A stretch of 64,000 nt of DNA from Mucilaginibacter defluvii (GCF_039543225.1 NZ_BAABJI010000001.1:399193-463192), one strand, 5' to 3'. Positions 28,088-37,687 are shown, counted from the first letter of the stretch. Numbers and translations: made by a program. The notes: generated from the sequence alone by a model not told the origin.

Positions 28088-28592
28088 AACCGGGTTTTGG
28101 CTTTACGGGTATCCATATCTCTTCTTCTGATTCCGGATCATTATTTTTATACTTTTCACCCAATACTTCAAAATGCGGGCGGTCATCTAATAGGTAACCC
28201 GACGCGGGCAGCCATTCAGAAAATATATAATTGAAGATGCTGGTGTCCGCACTTGAGCCTTTGTAATTGAACGCGGCATATAGTCCACCCGGCAAATCAA
28301 AGGTTTCCATGGCTTCCGGTACAGTTGTTTCTGTATCAATCTCTACCAAGGCCCATTTTTCAAATTCCCTGTTTGCATCAAAGGATTCAAAATAACCTGC
28401 GGGATAAACCTGCAGCGAATACAGGTGATTTGATAATGCATTGCTTATTTCTTTACGTCGCGGCATAAAGGTTTGCCACAACTGCCCGGTTCGGTTGTCG
28501 GCAATGCTGGTAGTTATATACATACCTATCAATTTTTTTGACATTATTTGCCGCAAGGCGGGATGCTTAAACATGCTAGTTTGCAACGGCAT
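28074..28592 (-). CDS. GyrI-like small-molecule-binding domain protein
   Basis: Up to 172 residues; internal ATGs at 28574 and 28544 are alternative starts. The pattern KKLIGMYITTSIADNRTGQL, then LWQTFMPRRKEI, ending FNYIFSEWLPASGYLLDDRPHFEVL, fits the GyrI-like/AraC effector-binding (SHS2-type) fold without a DNA-binding domain. Such proteins bind or hydrolyse small hydrophobic compounds. It is the first gene of a two-gene unit with the YdeI-like gene, suggesting a joint defensive or detoxifying role (inference). Confidence 0.8.
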   Translation of the reverse strand: MPLQTSMFKHPALRQIMSKKLIGMYITTSIADNRTGQLWQTFMPRRKEISNALSNHLYSLQVYPAGYFESFDANREFEKWALVEIDTETTVPEAMETFDLPGGLYAAFNYKGSSADTSIFNYIFSEWLPASGYLLDDRPHFEVLGEKYKNNDPESEEEIWIPVKPKPGYDNI

Positions 28593-28787
28593 AGGCCAGT
28601 AATTACAATACGGTTAAATAATGAGAGTTTTAAGCCTTCAAAACAATCAATTTAAGGCCAATTGTTAAATATATGTTAAAAGTGGTTGTAGAACTAAAAT
28701 TGTTGTAACGTTTGCAATAGTGCTACTGTCTTATAGATATAAAACAAAACATAATTTATTTATACAAACCTTTAAAACAATAATATC

Positions 28788-29210
28788 ATGAAAACCTTAA
28801 AATCAATCCTGTTAGGCTTAGCATTAATCATAACCTCAAACTTTGTAAAAGCCGACGACATCGCTAAATTAACAAAAGATTACGCTGTTAACTCATACAT
28901 TGAAGCCGTTGCGCATGGTAAACTTGATGGCTTTGCCCAGGTGCTTGACAATGGTGTTAAATTCAGCATGATGCGTGGCCAAAAAAGCCTCAACTTCAGC
29001 AAAACTGAAATGTTGAACTTCCTGAAATCAACCAAAAATACTGATCAGGAATGTAAAGTAAATACTTCAACAGTTGAAAGTAACGGCGAGGTTGCCATCG
29101 TAAAAGTTGACCTGGAGTATGACGGTTTTACCCGCAGTAACCTGGTAACAATCACCAACACCGGTAACGGCTGGAAAATTACCAGTGTGCACTCAACCTT
29201 TAAAGCATAA
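28788..29210 (+). CDS. Secreted NTF2-like (lumazine-binding-type) protein, copy 2
   Basis: 140 residues, a paralogue of 27088-27516. It has the same signal-peptide design (cleavage near VKADD) and the same core (YIEAVAHGKLDGFAQVLDNG, NGWKITSVHSTFKA). It differs widely in sequence, so the duplication is old. A long AT-rich leader of about 195 bases precedes it, with no recognisable structure. Strong terminator downstream. Ligand unknown. Confidence 0.78.
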   Translation: MKTLKSILLGLALIITSNFVKADDIAKLTKDYAVNSYIEAVAHGKLDGFAQVLDNGVKFSMMRGQKSLNFSKTEMLNFLKSTKNTDQECKVNTSTVESNGEVAIVKVDLEYDGFTRSNLVTITNTGNGWKITSVHSTFKA

Positions 29211-29243
29211 TTACATTAGTTAGTTTTAGTTTATTTTTTCAAG

Positions 29244-29282
29244 AAAAAGCCTGAAGCAGATAAAATTGCTTCAGGCTTTTTT
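29244..29282. terminator. Bidirectional terminator
   Basis: Perfect arms AAAAAGCCTGAAGCA / TGCTTCAGGCTTTTT with an 8-base loop. It lies between the NTF2-like gene and the convergent TolC gene. Confidence 0.88.
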
Positions 29283-29286
29283 GTTG

Positions 29287-30735
29287 CTATTGCCCGGTAG
29301 CCGTTTGCGTGGTACCGGCTTTATAGTAAAGCTCGGCCAGGGTTTTCTGATAGCCGGCTACCATACTCTCCCGCTTTATTTTCATATCAATCAGCTTGCT
29401 TTCGCGACTGTTGATCAGGAACAAGGTACTCTCACCCAAATCAAACTTCTGCAGCTCACCGGTTAACAGCGTTTGCTGATTGTTGATGCTTTGCACTTGC
29501 ACCACTAATTGCGAGCGGTAAGCGTTCAGATCGTTATATGACGATCGGATATTGTTACTTATTTCACGGCCATACTGTTGCAGGTCATAATTTAGTTGTT
29601 GCTGCTTAATTTTAACCTCGCGTAACTTACCACGTTCCTTACGTAAAAACAAAGGGAAGGCAAATTCAATACCTACCTTATAATTGCTCCAGTTAAAATC
29701 ATAATAATCGGGCACGTAACTGTTAAAATCGCGCCGGGTGGATAGGAGTGAGCCACTAACGTTGATCTTGGGTTTGAGCATCTCCTGACGGTAGCGCCTG
29801 TCAATATCAAGTTGCGCGTTTTTAGCCCGTAGCTTTAACAGTTCGGGGTGTTGCTGCTCGGCCTGCCCCAGCAGGTTCTCCAGCAAAGCGTTCTCCGGCA
29901 ATGTAATATTATTATTTACCGGCTGCGGTACCGCATTAGGTGGTAGTTCAAGCGGTATGCCTTCGGCATTCCATAGGTGGTTTGATAGTATTAAAGCCGA
30001 GTTTTGCAGGGAAATAGTACTTTTTGCAAGTTGTATCTGCCGCTCCTGCACCGTAATACTCGCTTCTACCGAGTCGATAGGCGGTTTATCGCCAATTAAA
30101 GTTTGCCGCCTAACGGCTTCAAAACGTTTCTCGGCAAGCGTTACGCCCTCTCTCAATAACAGGTATTCGCGATAGGCATAGTACCAGGCCCAGTAATCCT
30201 TGGCAGCGGCGTACCATACGCTGTTTATCTGTTTAACCTTTTCAGCCTCGGCATAATTAACCATAACCTTGGCCTGTTGCAGGGTGCTACGGCGTTCGTC
30301 AATAAGCAAACCCTGCCCCAGGGGTATGGTAAGGCCCACGCCTGTTAGCCCCGAAAGTGGTGTGCGTGTTTCCGGATTGGTATAGGTACCCACGCTGCGG
30401 TCATACCCAACTTTTAAATCGGCGCCGGCTACGTACAGAGGTACCTTAAGCTCGCTGTTCCAGTTATTATAATACTCAGTATTTCCAAAAAGCTTACGAC
30501 CAAATGAGGCTTTAATTGCCGGGTCAAAATATCCGGATGACTGTAGCACGTTCGCTTTTGCAGCCTCACTTAGCAATGCGGCCTGTTTTACTATCGGGTG
30601 ATTGCGAAAAACGATCTCCTCCAGGTCATCAAGCGAGAAAATCTTCCCGGTATCAGTTGCTGCCCTTGGCTGTGCCATAGCGCCAAGCGCGCTAATGAGC
30701 ATCAGCAGTCCGGCTATGTATCTTCTAAAATTCAT
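29287..30735 (-). CDS. TolC-family outer-membrane efflux protein (type I-like export operon)
   Basis: 482 residues with a signal peptide (about 1-21, ending AMAQP) and the two helical OEP repeats typical of TolC (SLDDLEEIVFRNHPIVKQAA at the start; a second repeat near 270-470). It forms the outer-membrane channel of an export system. It is the third gene of a minus-strand operon after the NBD-less ABC membrane protein and the HlyD adaptor, with a 28-base gap to the adaptor. Substrate unknown. Confidence 0.9.
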   Translation of the reverse strand: MNFRRYIAGLLMLISALGAMAQPRAATDTGKIFSLDDLEEIVFRNHPIVKQAALLSEAAKANVLQSSGYFDPAIKASFGRKLFGNTEYYNNWNSELKVPLYVAGADLKVGYDRSVGTYTNPETRTPLSGLTGVGLTIPLGQGLLIDERRSTLQQAKVMVNYAEAEKVKQINSVWYAAAKDYWAWYYAYREYLLLREGVTLAEKRFEAVRRQTLIGDKPPIDSVEASITVQERQIQLAKSTISLQNSALILSNHLWNAEGIPLELPPNAVPQPVNNNITLPENALLENLLGQAEQQHPELLKLRAKNAQLDIDRRYRQEMLKPKINVSGSLLSTRRDFNSYVPDYYDFNWSNYKVGIEFAFPLFLRKERGKLREVKIKQQQLNYDLQQYGREISNNIRSSYNDLNAYRSQLVVQVQSINNQQTLLTGELQKFDLGESTLFLINSRESKLIDMKIKRESMVAGYQKTLAELYYKAGTTQTATGQ

Positions 30736-30763
30736 AGTTATTTACTTAACTAAGTACAGCAGT

Positions 30764-32137
30764 TTATTTTGATTTTTCTGCTGCTGTTTCATTGTCCTTG
30801 GGTTCTTTTTCCAAGCTTGGCGGGAAACCGTTCAGCTGTCGCCATATTTCATACCATACCGGTACCGAGCGTAAAATGATACGCCCATACACACCCGAAC
30901 CCTGCCTTAATTGTATTGGCCATGGTTCGTCTTTCGTAGGTACAGGATTTGCTGGCCTGATCAGCACCCGGTACTTACCGCCGTTGCTGCTCACGCGGTC
31001 AATAGCCCAAACCTTACCTGCAAATGTGCCTACGGCAACTGATGGCCAACCCGAAAACTGCACCGATGGCCAGCCTTCAAACTGCAGGCGTACATCGCTC
31101 GTATCTAAAATCAGCGGAACGTCCATCGCGTTAACATACAGCTCGGCCGCTACCTGCGGATGCAGGGGTTGCAGGGTAACTACTGATTCGCCGTCCTTAA
31201 TATTTTCGCCTATACCGGCTTTAAGCGTTTTTACCACATAGCCGTCCTGAGGGGCGCGTACGATGTAGTGTCCGCGCCGCACATCTATATTAGCGATATC
31301 ATTACGCAACTTAGCTATTTCGCCGCGCACGCTGGCACGGCTTGATAACGCCGAACTCAGGTCAGACTGTGTTTTGGCCAGGGTTTCCTGGTACTTGGCG
31401 CGGATGTTATCCAGGTCGATACGTGCGTTAAGCAACGCCTGGGTTGAATTGTTGAGCTTGTTTTGCTGCCCAACCACTTTCGCGCGGTCTTCCTGAAGCT
31501 TTAAGCGGCGCGTTTCAATGTCGGTTAATGAGAACAAGCCGTCTTTAAAACCCTTTTCGTAACGCGCAAGCCTTGCCTTTGAAGTTTCGTAGTAGTTGGT
31601 TACCGCTACCAGGTCGGCGCTGTCCATCTTTACATAGTTTTCTGCCTGGCGTACCTTGTTTTCCGCAGCGGATAACTGAAAGCGCAAGCCGTTGGTAAGC
31701 GCCTTTATCTGCGCTTCGGTAGCGTCTATTTTTTGTACGGCCGCTTTTTCGCTGTTTTGTTTGGCTTCCAGTTGTTCCTTCAGCCTAAGCGGAAGTTCAG
31801 GGTCAAAGTACGATTGGCTGGTTTCGGATATTACGAGGATGGTGTCGCCTTTTTTCACTTCCTGCCCGTCGCGCACAGTCCAGCGTTCAATACGGCCGCC
31901 AATTTGGTTTTGTACGGTTTGCGGGCGGTCTTCCGGCCTCAGTGCGGTTACAGTACCACGGCCGGGTATGGTTTGCCGCCAGGGCAGTAATAATATAATA
32001 ATGAAAACAATAAGGCAAACCGTCATAATACGCCCTAAAGTTCGTGAACCTTTAATGCTGATCAGTTTTGTGCGGGATTGCTGGGCCAAAGCCTCCATCT
32101 CCTCAATATGGGCGGTGTTATGTGATGCAGATGCCAT
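30764..32137 (-). CDS. HlyD-family membrane-fusion adaptor
   Basis: 457 residues. One N-terminal membrane helix (about 35-52) is followed by a barrel-sandwich strand (PGRGTVTALRPEDRPQTVQN, then GGRIERWTVRDGQEVKKGD). A long coiled-coil hairpin (about 120-270) and a C-terminal biotinyl-lipoyl half (IVRAPQDGYVVKTLKAGIGE) follow. It bridges the inner-membrane exporter and TolC. Its ATG lies 1 base after the stop of the ABC membrane protein, so the two are made together. Confidence 0.9.
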   Translation of the reverse strand: MASASHNTAHIEEMEALAQQSRTKLISIKGSRTLGRIMTVCLIVFIIILLLPWRQTIPGRGTVTALRPEDRPQTVQNQIGGRIERWTVRDGQEVKKGDTILVISETSQSYFDPELPLRLKEQLEAKQNSEKAAVQKIDATEAQIKALTNGLRFQLSAAENKVRQAENYVKMDSADLVAVTNYYETSKARLARYEKGFKDGLFSLTDIETRRLKLQEDRAKVVGQQNKLNNSTQALLNARIDLDNIRAKYQETLAKTQSDLSSALSSRASVRGEIAKLRNDIANIDVRRGHYIVRAPQDGYVVKTLKAGIGENIKDGESVVTLQPLHPQVAAELYVNAMDVPLILDTSDVRLQFEGWPSVQFSGWPSVAVGTFAGKVWAIDRVSSNGGKYRVLIRPANPVPTKDEPWPIQLRQGSGVYGRIILRSVPVWYEIWRQLNGFPPSLEKEPKDNETAAEKSK

Positions 32138-32138
32138 T

Positions 32139-33131
32139 TTAGTTTTCCTCCTCCAATTCCATATCGGTAACTACGGCAAGTTTTTCACTGCCGGTAACCA
32201 TGTCAAACAATGTGTTCAGGTTGGTCATTAATTTTTCAACCGCGTAGCTAATTTGTACAACAATTACCTCAGCTGCTACGAACTGCCCAAAGGTCATCTG
32301 TCTTTCAACCACAAAGAATGATCCCAGCAGCAGCAGCGCGCCCATCAGCACCGTGCGCAGGGCAACGGCGCTAACAAAAAATTTCCGCAGCACGCTAAAG
32401 TGATCGTTACGGGCCATCAGGTATTTTGCGTTTATTTCGTCGGTAGTTTTAACTACTTTATCCATCATTAATTTATTGCCCCTATAATTATCAAGGTCGC
32501 CTGCTACTTCCTCCAGATGGGCAACCAGTTCATATTTATGCTCCGACTCTTCAATACTCGTATCAACACCCCGGCGATAGTAAAGTAATACAGTAGCTAC
32601 TATAGCTCCTATGGCCAAAAAGCCAAAAACAAAGAAAACCGGGTGATAAAACGTAAGCAGTACAGCGCTAAAAAATATCTGCACTGATGAGGCAACAATA
32701 TCAACCAGCAACTTGGTAAGGCCTTTTTGTATAGTTAAAATATCAAAAAAGCGGTTAACCAGTTCTGGTACATGTTCTCCTTCCAGTTCCTGCTTTTTTA
32801 TTCGCGGCAGCCTGTAGGCAAACTCCATTGATGTACGTGTAAATATTTTTTGTTCCAGAAATTCAACCAGCGTGAGTTGGCCTATCAGCAGCGCGCCGCC
32901 AATAATTACGCCAACAAGCACCACGGTTATCAGCAGGTAGGTAGAGCTATACATAGCGCCGTTTGAGAGTAGGTTGAATACAGCCGTTGTGCCAAGCGGC
33001 AAGGTAAGGCCAATTAAACCAATCAGCAGCGCGTAAATAAAAATATAGTTGATGGTTGACCGCTCGTAATGTAACAGTCTAACAAGCCGTTGCCAAGGAG
33101 TAGGGGCATTAATGATTTTTTTCTTTTTCAT
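32139..33131 (-). CDS. ABC exporter transmembrane-domain protein lacking an ATPase domain
   Basis: 330 residues. A six-helix ABC_membrane-type domain runs from about 27 to 310, with the conserved cytoplasmic-loop style of HlyB/PrtD exporters (EHVPELVNRFFDILTIQKGL). The protein ends LAVVTDMELEEEN exactly where a nucleotide-binding domain would begin: no Walker A, ABC signature or Walker B is present here or in neighbouring frames. The next gene starts one base later, so the short form is organised and not a visible frameshift. An ATPase must come from elsewhere, or the protein works without one. First gene of the export operon. Confidence 0.82.
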   Translation of the reverse strand: MKKKKIINAPTPWQRLVRLLHYERSTINYIFIYALLIGLIGLTLPLGTTAVFNLLSNGAMYSSTYLLITVVLVGVIIGGALLIGQLTLVEFLEQKIFTRTSMEFAYRLPRIKKQELEGEHVPELVNRFFDILTIQKGLTKLLVDIVASSVQIFFSAVLLTFYHPVFFVFGFLAIGAIVATVLLYYRRGVDTSIEESEHKYELVAHLEEVAGDLDNYRGNKLMMDKVVKTTDEINAKYLMARNDHFSVLRKFFVSAVALRTVLMGALLLLGSFFVVERQMTFGQFVAAEVIVVQISYAVEKLMTNLNTLFDMVTGSEKLAVVTDMELEEEN

Positions 33132-33322
33132 AAAAAGATAAAAAATAATATATTAAATAAAAATGTTGTTAAGTAAGATAGCGGGCGTTCAAAACCGATC
33201 GTTTTAAGCTGTAAACGCTTTATTACAAGCACTATGGCTTAAACTATATACATGGTTGTAAATATTATAACCCGATATATAATAAATCAAAGTATAAATG
33301 GTTTTGACTTGAGAAAATATTT

Positions 33323-33661
33323 TCAGGCCATGTTTGGAGGCGGTGTGAGCACATCGCGCAGGGGCTCTTTAAATATGGAGAAGCTATATACCCCGTAAAC
33401 AGGAGACGATGGAATTATATGGTGTACAATGTTATAAATATAGCCGTATTCATAGCACGAGTACAATTTTTTATCAGCCTTGTCAAAACAGTTTTCACCC
33501 GTGCGGTTACTGCCCTCTTCTTCGGCTTTTTCTACGGCGTAGGCTTTGCTGATATTTTTATAGTACCCGATAAACAGATCGCACGATTTTAGCGCCAGCA
33601 CCGCAATAAGCAGCAGGCCTAAAATTGTTTTAAAATATCCGTTTCGCAGTATCCCTGTCAT
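33323..33661 (-). CDS. Small membrane-anchored protein of unknown function
   Basis: About 113 residues from the ATG at 33661. An N-terminal hydrophobic helix (about 10-28, TILGLLLIAVLALKSCDL) is followed by a hydrophilic extracytoplasmic part with two Cys (ENCFDKADKKLYSCYEYGY) and a tail VLTPPPNMA. I do not recognise the family. It lies 191 bases upstream of the export operon on the same strand and could be an accessory or unrelated gene. Confidence 0.6.
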   Translation of the reverse strand: MTGILRNGYFKTILGLLLIAVLALKSCDLFIGYYKNISKAYAVEKAEEEGSNRTGENCFDKADKKLYSCYEYGYIYNIVHHIIPSSPVYGVYSFSIFKEPLRDVLTPPPNMA

Positions 33662-33998
33662 TTTCAGGTGGCAAATATAAGTCAAAATGAACTTAATGAT
33701 CTCTGAAAAGCGTTAATAAACTGTTAAAAAACACAAGTGTATGACAAATTTAATTTTTAGTTATCTGCTATTAGCGATTTATTAAACAGTTGTGAGAAAA
33801 GTATTAGAAAAGGCTTTCCGATACCTGTAATTTTCGTTTTCTCATATGCGTTTTGATCTAAGAGCCTTTAAAAATATGCGTTGCGATAGGAAATACCACA
33901 GTTATAAAGGATAAAATTCGCTAAACATAAGGCAATATCATCAGCATAGGGTAAGTATCAACTTATGATATTTATAAATAATATATAACCTATAAATT
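33662..33998. other. Intergenic region between divergent genes
   Basis: About 337 AT-rich bases. I find no ORF of note, no RNA gene and no strong hairpin. It must hold the promoters of the small membrane protein gene and the HExxH lipoprotein gene, but no exact TAnnTTTG stands out near either start. Confidence 0.5.
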
Positions 33999-35876
33999 AT
34001 GATGACGTTAGCGCAAAGGATCAACCCCGGGAATTACCTCGCTTGGCTTAAAACATTACTCTGCCTGTTGGTAATATTCAGCTTGTTTTTGGGCAGTTGT
34101 AAAAAAGCACAGCGCGGGGATGAGCAGCCCGCGCCGGAGCCGGCAAAAAAGGACACGCTGGCTATTTACACGCCGCAGGAATTTAAAGACAACGACTTTA
34201 ATAATCCGGCAAGTAAATGGGCTTACAAGCGCAGCCGCCAGTCAGAACATTTCATAGTTTTTTGGGACGCTAAGTACGGGGCGAATGACCCGAACGCTGC
34301 TGCAGTGCCCGAGCAATACCGTGTAGATATTAATGACTTGTTGCTAAAGGCCGAAGGTTTTTACAAGCTCAATATCAATACGCTTAAGTTTGCCGAGGTA
34401 GGCAATGGTAAATCTAACCTGGATAAATACAAGATGATGATCTTTTTGTATTACCAGGATGAGTGGCTGGCAACAGGCTCCGGGTATGACGATGTGATAG
34501 GCGCGCTATGGATAAGCCCCAATACAGTAAAGCCGGTAGGCTCTACGCTGGCGCACGAGATAGGCCATAGTTTTCAATACCAGGTACGTTGTGACAAGGG
34601 CGGAGCATTCGGCTTCAGGTATGGGTTCGGCGGTAAGCCGGGCAATGGTTTTTGGGAACAAACCGCGCAATGGCAGGCTTTTCAAAGCTATCCGGAAGAA
34701 GCTTTTAGCTCCTATGATTTTGGTGTGTACATGGATAATTGCCATCGTCACTTTCATCATGAAGCACAACGTTACGCGAGTTACTTTCTGCAAACCTATT
34801 GGGCATCAAAACACGGTATTGAAATTGTTGGCCGCATTTGGCGCGAGGCCTTGCAGCCCGAGGATGGCATACAGGCCTATATGCGTTTAACCGGCATCAA
34901 TAATAAACAGCTTAATGATGAAGTGTACGATGCCGCCGCCCATTTTGCCACCTGGGATATTGACGCGATAAGAGACATCGGCGCCGGTTACATAGGGCAG
35001 CAACCGTATGAGTTTGACAAGCTGAGCGATGGTAGTTTCCAGGTAAAATATTCGCGTTGCCCGGGTACTACAGGCTTTAATATAGTACCTGTTAAAGTTC
35101 CCGCAGGCGGAAACATAATAAAAGCCGCCTTTACCGGTTTGGCCAATGCCGGCGGTTATAACCAGGTTGATGCCGCCAAAGCCGGTTGGCGATATGGTTT
35201 TGTTGCCTTACTAAACAATGGTACACGCGTATATGGCACCATGTTCGAAAATAAAAGCGGTGATGCCAACTTTACAGTACCAGCCAATTGCAGCAAACTA
35301 TGGTTTATAGTAACCGGCGCCCCCACAACGTATGCCCAGCACGGTTGGGATGATGATAACAGCAACGATGAGCAATGGCCATATAAGATTAAATTTACCA
35401 ACACCACATTGTTAAATGATATTGAGATTCCAACGGGATCAACGCCTAAGGATGTTACTTTTAATATAGATGTTACCGTACCTTACGATACCGAGAACTA
35501 CAGTCGCAGCACCGTAACTCCTGATCTGGAAAAACTTGCGCAGGCCTTTGTGCTTACTCCGGCACAGATAACGCAAGGATTAGCCAATAAAACCATTAAG
35601 TTTTACGCGGTTGAAAGTAACGGTACGCTTAACGCGCAAACTACAGCCAATGGTTACGGCCACTGGTTTAACGCCGCCGGTAATGTTATTGGCTGGGGAG
35701 GCGATGCCCGGGTATTCTCAGAAATGAATGCCGATAAGTTTACTTTCGATATAGGGCAATTCCCGAAACAAGTGGTGCTAAACGATAAATTTAACATTAG
35801 CCAGGCGCTGGTTTATGAATATGCAACAGATAAAACTGTAACAGCTACCTTTAAATTTGCCGTAACTGTTAAATAA
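33999..35876 (+). CDS. Large lipoprotein with HExxH metallopeptidase-like domain (DUF6055/DUF4859-like)
   Basis: 625 residues. The lipoprotein signal ends FLGSC (Cys34). Residues about 70-330 resemble DUF6055: SEHFIVFWDAKYG, DVIGALWISP, and the zinc-binding type motif LAHEIGHSFQYQ (H186, E187, H190), then NGFWEQTAQWQAFQSYPEE. A beta-rich middle precedes a C-terminal DUF4859-like domain (about 480-625, VTFNIDVTVPYDTENYS). Such proteins sit on the cell surface in Bacteroidota and may act on protein or glycan. Catalysis is inferred only from the HExxH motif. It is monocistronic with a terminator. Confidence 0.8.
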   Translation: MMTLAQRINPGNYLAWLKTLLCLLVIFSLFLGSCKKAQRGDEQPAPEPAKKDTLAIYTPQEFKDNDFNNPASKWAYKRSRQSEHFIVFWDAKYGANDPNAAAVPEQYRVDINDLLLKAEGFYKLNINTLKFAEVGNGKSNLDKYKMMIFLYYQDEWLATGSGYDDVIGALWISPNTVKPVGSTLAHEIGHSFQYQVRCDKGGAFGFRYGFGGKPGNGFWEQTAQWQAFQSYPEEAFSSYDFGVYMDNCHRHFHHEAQRYASYFLQTYWASKHGIEIVGRIWREALQPEDGIQAYMRLTGINNKQLNDEVYDAAAHFATWDIDAIRDIGAGYIGQQPYEFDKLSDGSFQVKYSRCPGTTGFNIVPVKVPAGGNIIKAAFTGLANAGGYNQVDAAKAGWRYGFVALLNNGTRVYGTMFENKSGDANFTVPANCSKLWFIVTGAPTTYAQHGWDDDNSNDEQWPYKIKFTNTTLLNDIEIPTGSTPKDVTFNIDVTVPYDTENYSRSTVTPDLEKLAQAFVLTPAQITQGLANKTIKFYAVESNGTLNAQTTANGYGHWFNAAGNVIGWGGDARVFSEMNADKFTFDIGQFPKQVVLNDKFNISQALVYEYATDKTVTATFKFAVTVK

Positions 35877-35907
35877 GCCTGATCGCCTTTTATCTGAATT
35901 TTTGCAG

Positions 35908-35935
35908 AAGCCACATCGTAAAAAGGTGTGGCTTT
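35908..35935 (+). terminator. Terminator after the HExxH lipoprotein gene
   Basis: Stem AAGCCACA / TGTGGCTT with an 11-base loop followed by TTGTG. The tail is only moderately T-rich. Confidence 0.55.
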
Positions 35936-36107
35936 GTGTGAAAATAGCATAGATTTCAGGTATTTACCGGTCGTGTTAATTAAGCCGGTCAAAGTTTTTA
36001 TACCATATGCGCACGTTGCTAAGTATCCGGGCAATAAAGAATACTTCTAAATAACGTGTTGTTGATTAGCTTAACATGCGCTTTACTTTTTTGCAACATG
36101 GTGGATT

Positions 36108-36115
36108 TAGTTTTG
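36108..36115 (+). promoter_or_regulatory. -7 box upstream of the PhoX-like gene
   Basis: TAGTTTTG matches TAnnTTTG, 21 bases before the ATG at 36137. It argues against the longer in-frame start at 36056. Confidence 0.5.
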
Positions 36116-36136
36116 GCACAAACAGAACTATTACAC

Positions 36137-37639
36137 ATGAACAATTTTTTACTTAACCGAAAAGCATTAAGTATTGCTGTGGCCCTTTTTGTAAGCTCGG
36201 CAGTGGTTTTTACCGCTTGTACCAAGGACAAAAATGACGATGGAGAGGTGCCAACGCCAACCCCAACCGCTCCGATTGAACTGAAAGACTTTTCAGTAAA
36301 CCCCTCGTTAATTAAAACGATGAGCGGTTTTGAAGATCTGAAGATCACTACCCTGATCAGTTCTGACGATGTGTTGGCTGAGTCGCCAAGCTTTATATTC
36401 GGTGCACAGCCTGATGGTGCCGGTATACTTAAAAACCCGGCAGGCGAAGGTTTTATCATGATCAATAATCACGAGATATTGCAATCAGTATCACGCGTGT
36501 ATCTGGATAAGAACTTTAAACCGGTTAAGGGTGAATACATTGTTGATTCGGACGGCGGCATGACACGATTATGCTCTGCTACCATGGCAACGCCTGAGGA
36601 GCATGGTTTTGCTAAACCCACCTTTTTAACTGCCGGCGAAAGCGGTGCCGAATCCATGATCCATGCTATCGATCCGTTAGCTGCTGCTGATAAAAAGAAT
36701 AATCAAAGAACCGTAGCCGCCCTTGGCCGCTGGAGCGCCGAAAATGCGGTACCACTGCCTAAAGGCAGCTTTACCGGTAAAACCGTTATTATGATTGGCG
36801 AAGATGAAGGCGACGGACAACTGGCCATGTATGTATCAAATACCCAAGGCGACCTGCAAAACGGTAAGCTGTATGTAATGAAACGTACCAATAACGATCC
36901 TGTTGAAACCAACATGAGCAAAGGCCAGGCTTACGATGTTGAGTTTGTAGAACTTGATAACGTAAAAAGCAGCACCGGCGCGCAATTGCAACAACAAACA
37001 ATTGATAAAAAAGCTTTGATGCTTGCCCGTGTTGAAGATATTGACTACCGTAAAGGAAGCGATGCCAACGGCCGTGAAATTTATTTTACCGCGACCGGCG
37101 TTAGCCAGGGCGATAAGTTAACCCCAGTAAGCGGAAAAACCATGTGGGGCCGTGTTTACAAATTGGTTCTTGATGCTAACAACCCGCTTAAAGGCAAACT
37201 GGAAGTAGCGGTTGACGGTGCCGACGATCCGGGTAACAGCATTGTTAACCCTGATAACCTTTGTGTAACCGAAAATTATGTTTACATACAGGAGGACGGC
37301 GATTCTTTTTACAAGAACAACAACCACGATGGTACCATCTGGCAATTTGCAATGGCTAACAAATCACTGAAAGCCATGCTGCAAATGAACCATCGCCGTA
37401 CAGACGCCACGTTTAACACCAAGTATAATCCATCAAACAACTTGCAGTTAAGCACCTGGGAGTATGGCGCTATGTATGATATTTCTAATCTTACAGGCAT
37501 TCCGAACACATTCGTGGTAAATATTCACCCGCACACCTGGACCAGCGATAAATATAAAAATTCTGACGGTGGCACAACCCGCTTAACCAACAACAGCGAG
37601 GGTGGCCAGGTTGTCATCGTTCGTGGCGTAGCCAAGTAA
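36137..37639 (+). CDS. PhoX-like (DUF839) lipoprotein phosphatase
   Basis: About 500 residues from the ATG at 36137, which gives a lipoprotein signal with the lipobox VFTAC (Cys28). Features of PhoX-type beta-propeller phosphatases are visible: INNHEI near residue 113, GGMTRLCSATMATPEEHGF, then GEDEGDGQLAMYVSN and DNLCVTENYVYIQED. PhoX enzymes use Ca and Fe to release phosphate from phosphomonoesters. It is anchored in the envelope. It is followed by a terminator and then the imelysin/peroxidase fusion, which may be related to metal or phosphate acquisition (inference). Confidence 0.85.
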   Translation: MNNFLLNRKALSIAVALFVSSAVVFTACTKDKNDDGEVPTPTPTAPIELKDFSVNPSLIKTMSGFEDLKITTLISSDDVLAESPSFIFGAQPDGAGILKNPAGEGFIMINNHEILQSVSRVYLDKNFKPVKGEYIVDSDGGMTRLCSATMATPEEHGFAKPTFLTAGESGAESMIHAIDPLAAADKKNNQRTVAALGRWSAENAVPLPKGSFTGKTVIMIGEDEGDGQLAMYVSNTQGDLQNGKLYVMKRTNNDPVETNMSKGQAYDVEFVELDNVKSSTGAQLQQQTIDKKALMLARVEDIDYRKGSDANGREIYFTATGVSQGDKLTPVSGKTMWGRVYKLVLDANNPLKGKLEVAVDGADDPGNSIVNPDNLCVTENYVYIQEDGDSFYKNNNHDGTIWQFAMANKSLKAMLQMNHRRTDATFNTKYNPSNNLQLSTWEYGAMYDISNLTGIPNTFVVNIHPHTWTSDKYKNSDGGTTRLTNNSEGGQVVIVRGVAK

Positions 37640-37658
37640 TTAGTAATTTTTTCAAAAG

Positions 37659-37687
37659 GTCCCCCTGTGGTAATGCCGCAGGGGGAC
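37659..37687 (+). terminator. Hairpin between PhoX-like and peroxidase genes
   Basis: Perfect arms GTCCCCCTG / CAGGGGGAC with an 11-base interior containing GG/CC. The downstream tail TTGTTTA is weak, so it may be an attenuating rather than full terminator. Confidence 0.6.
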
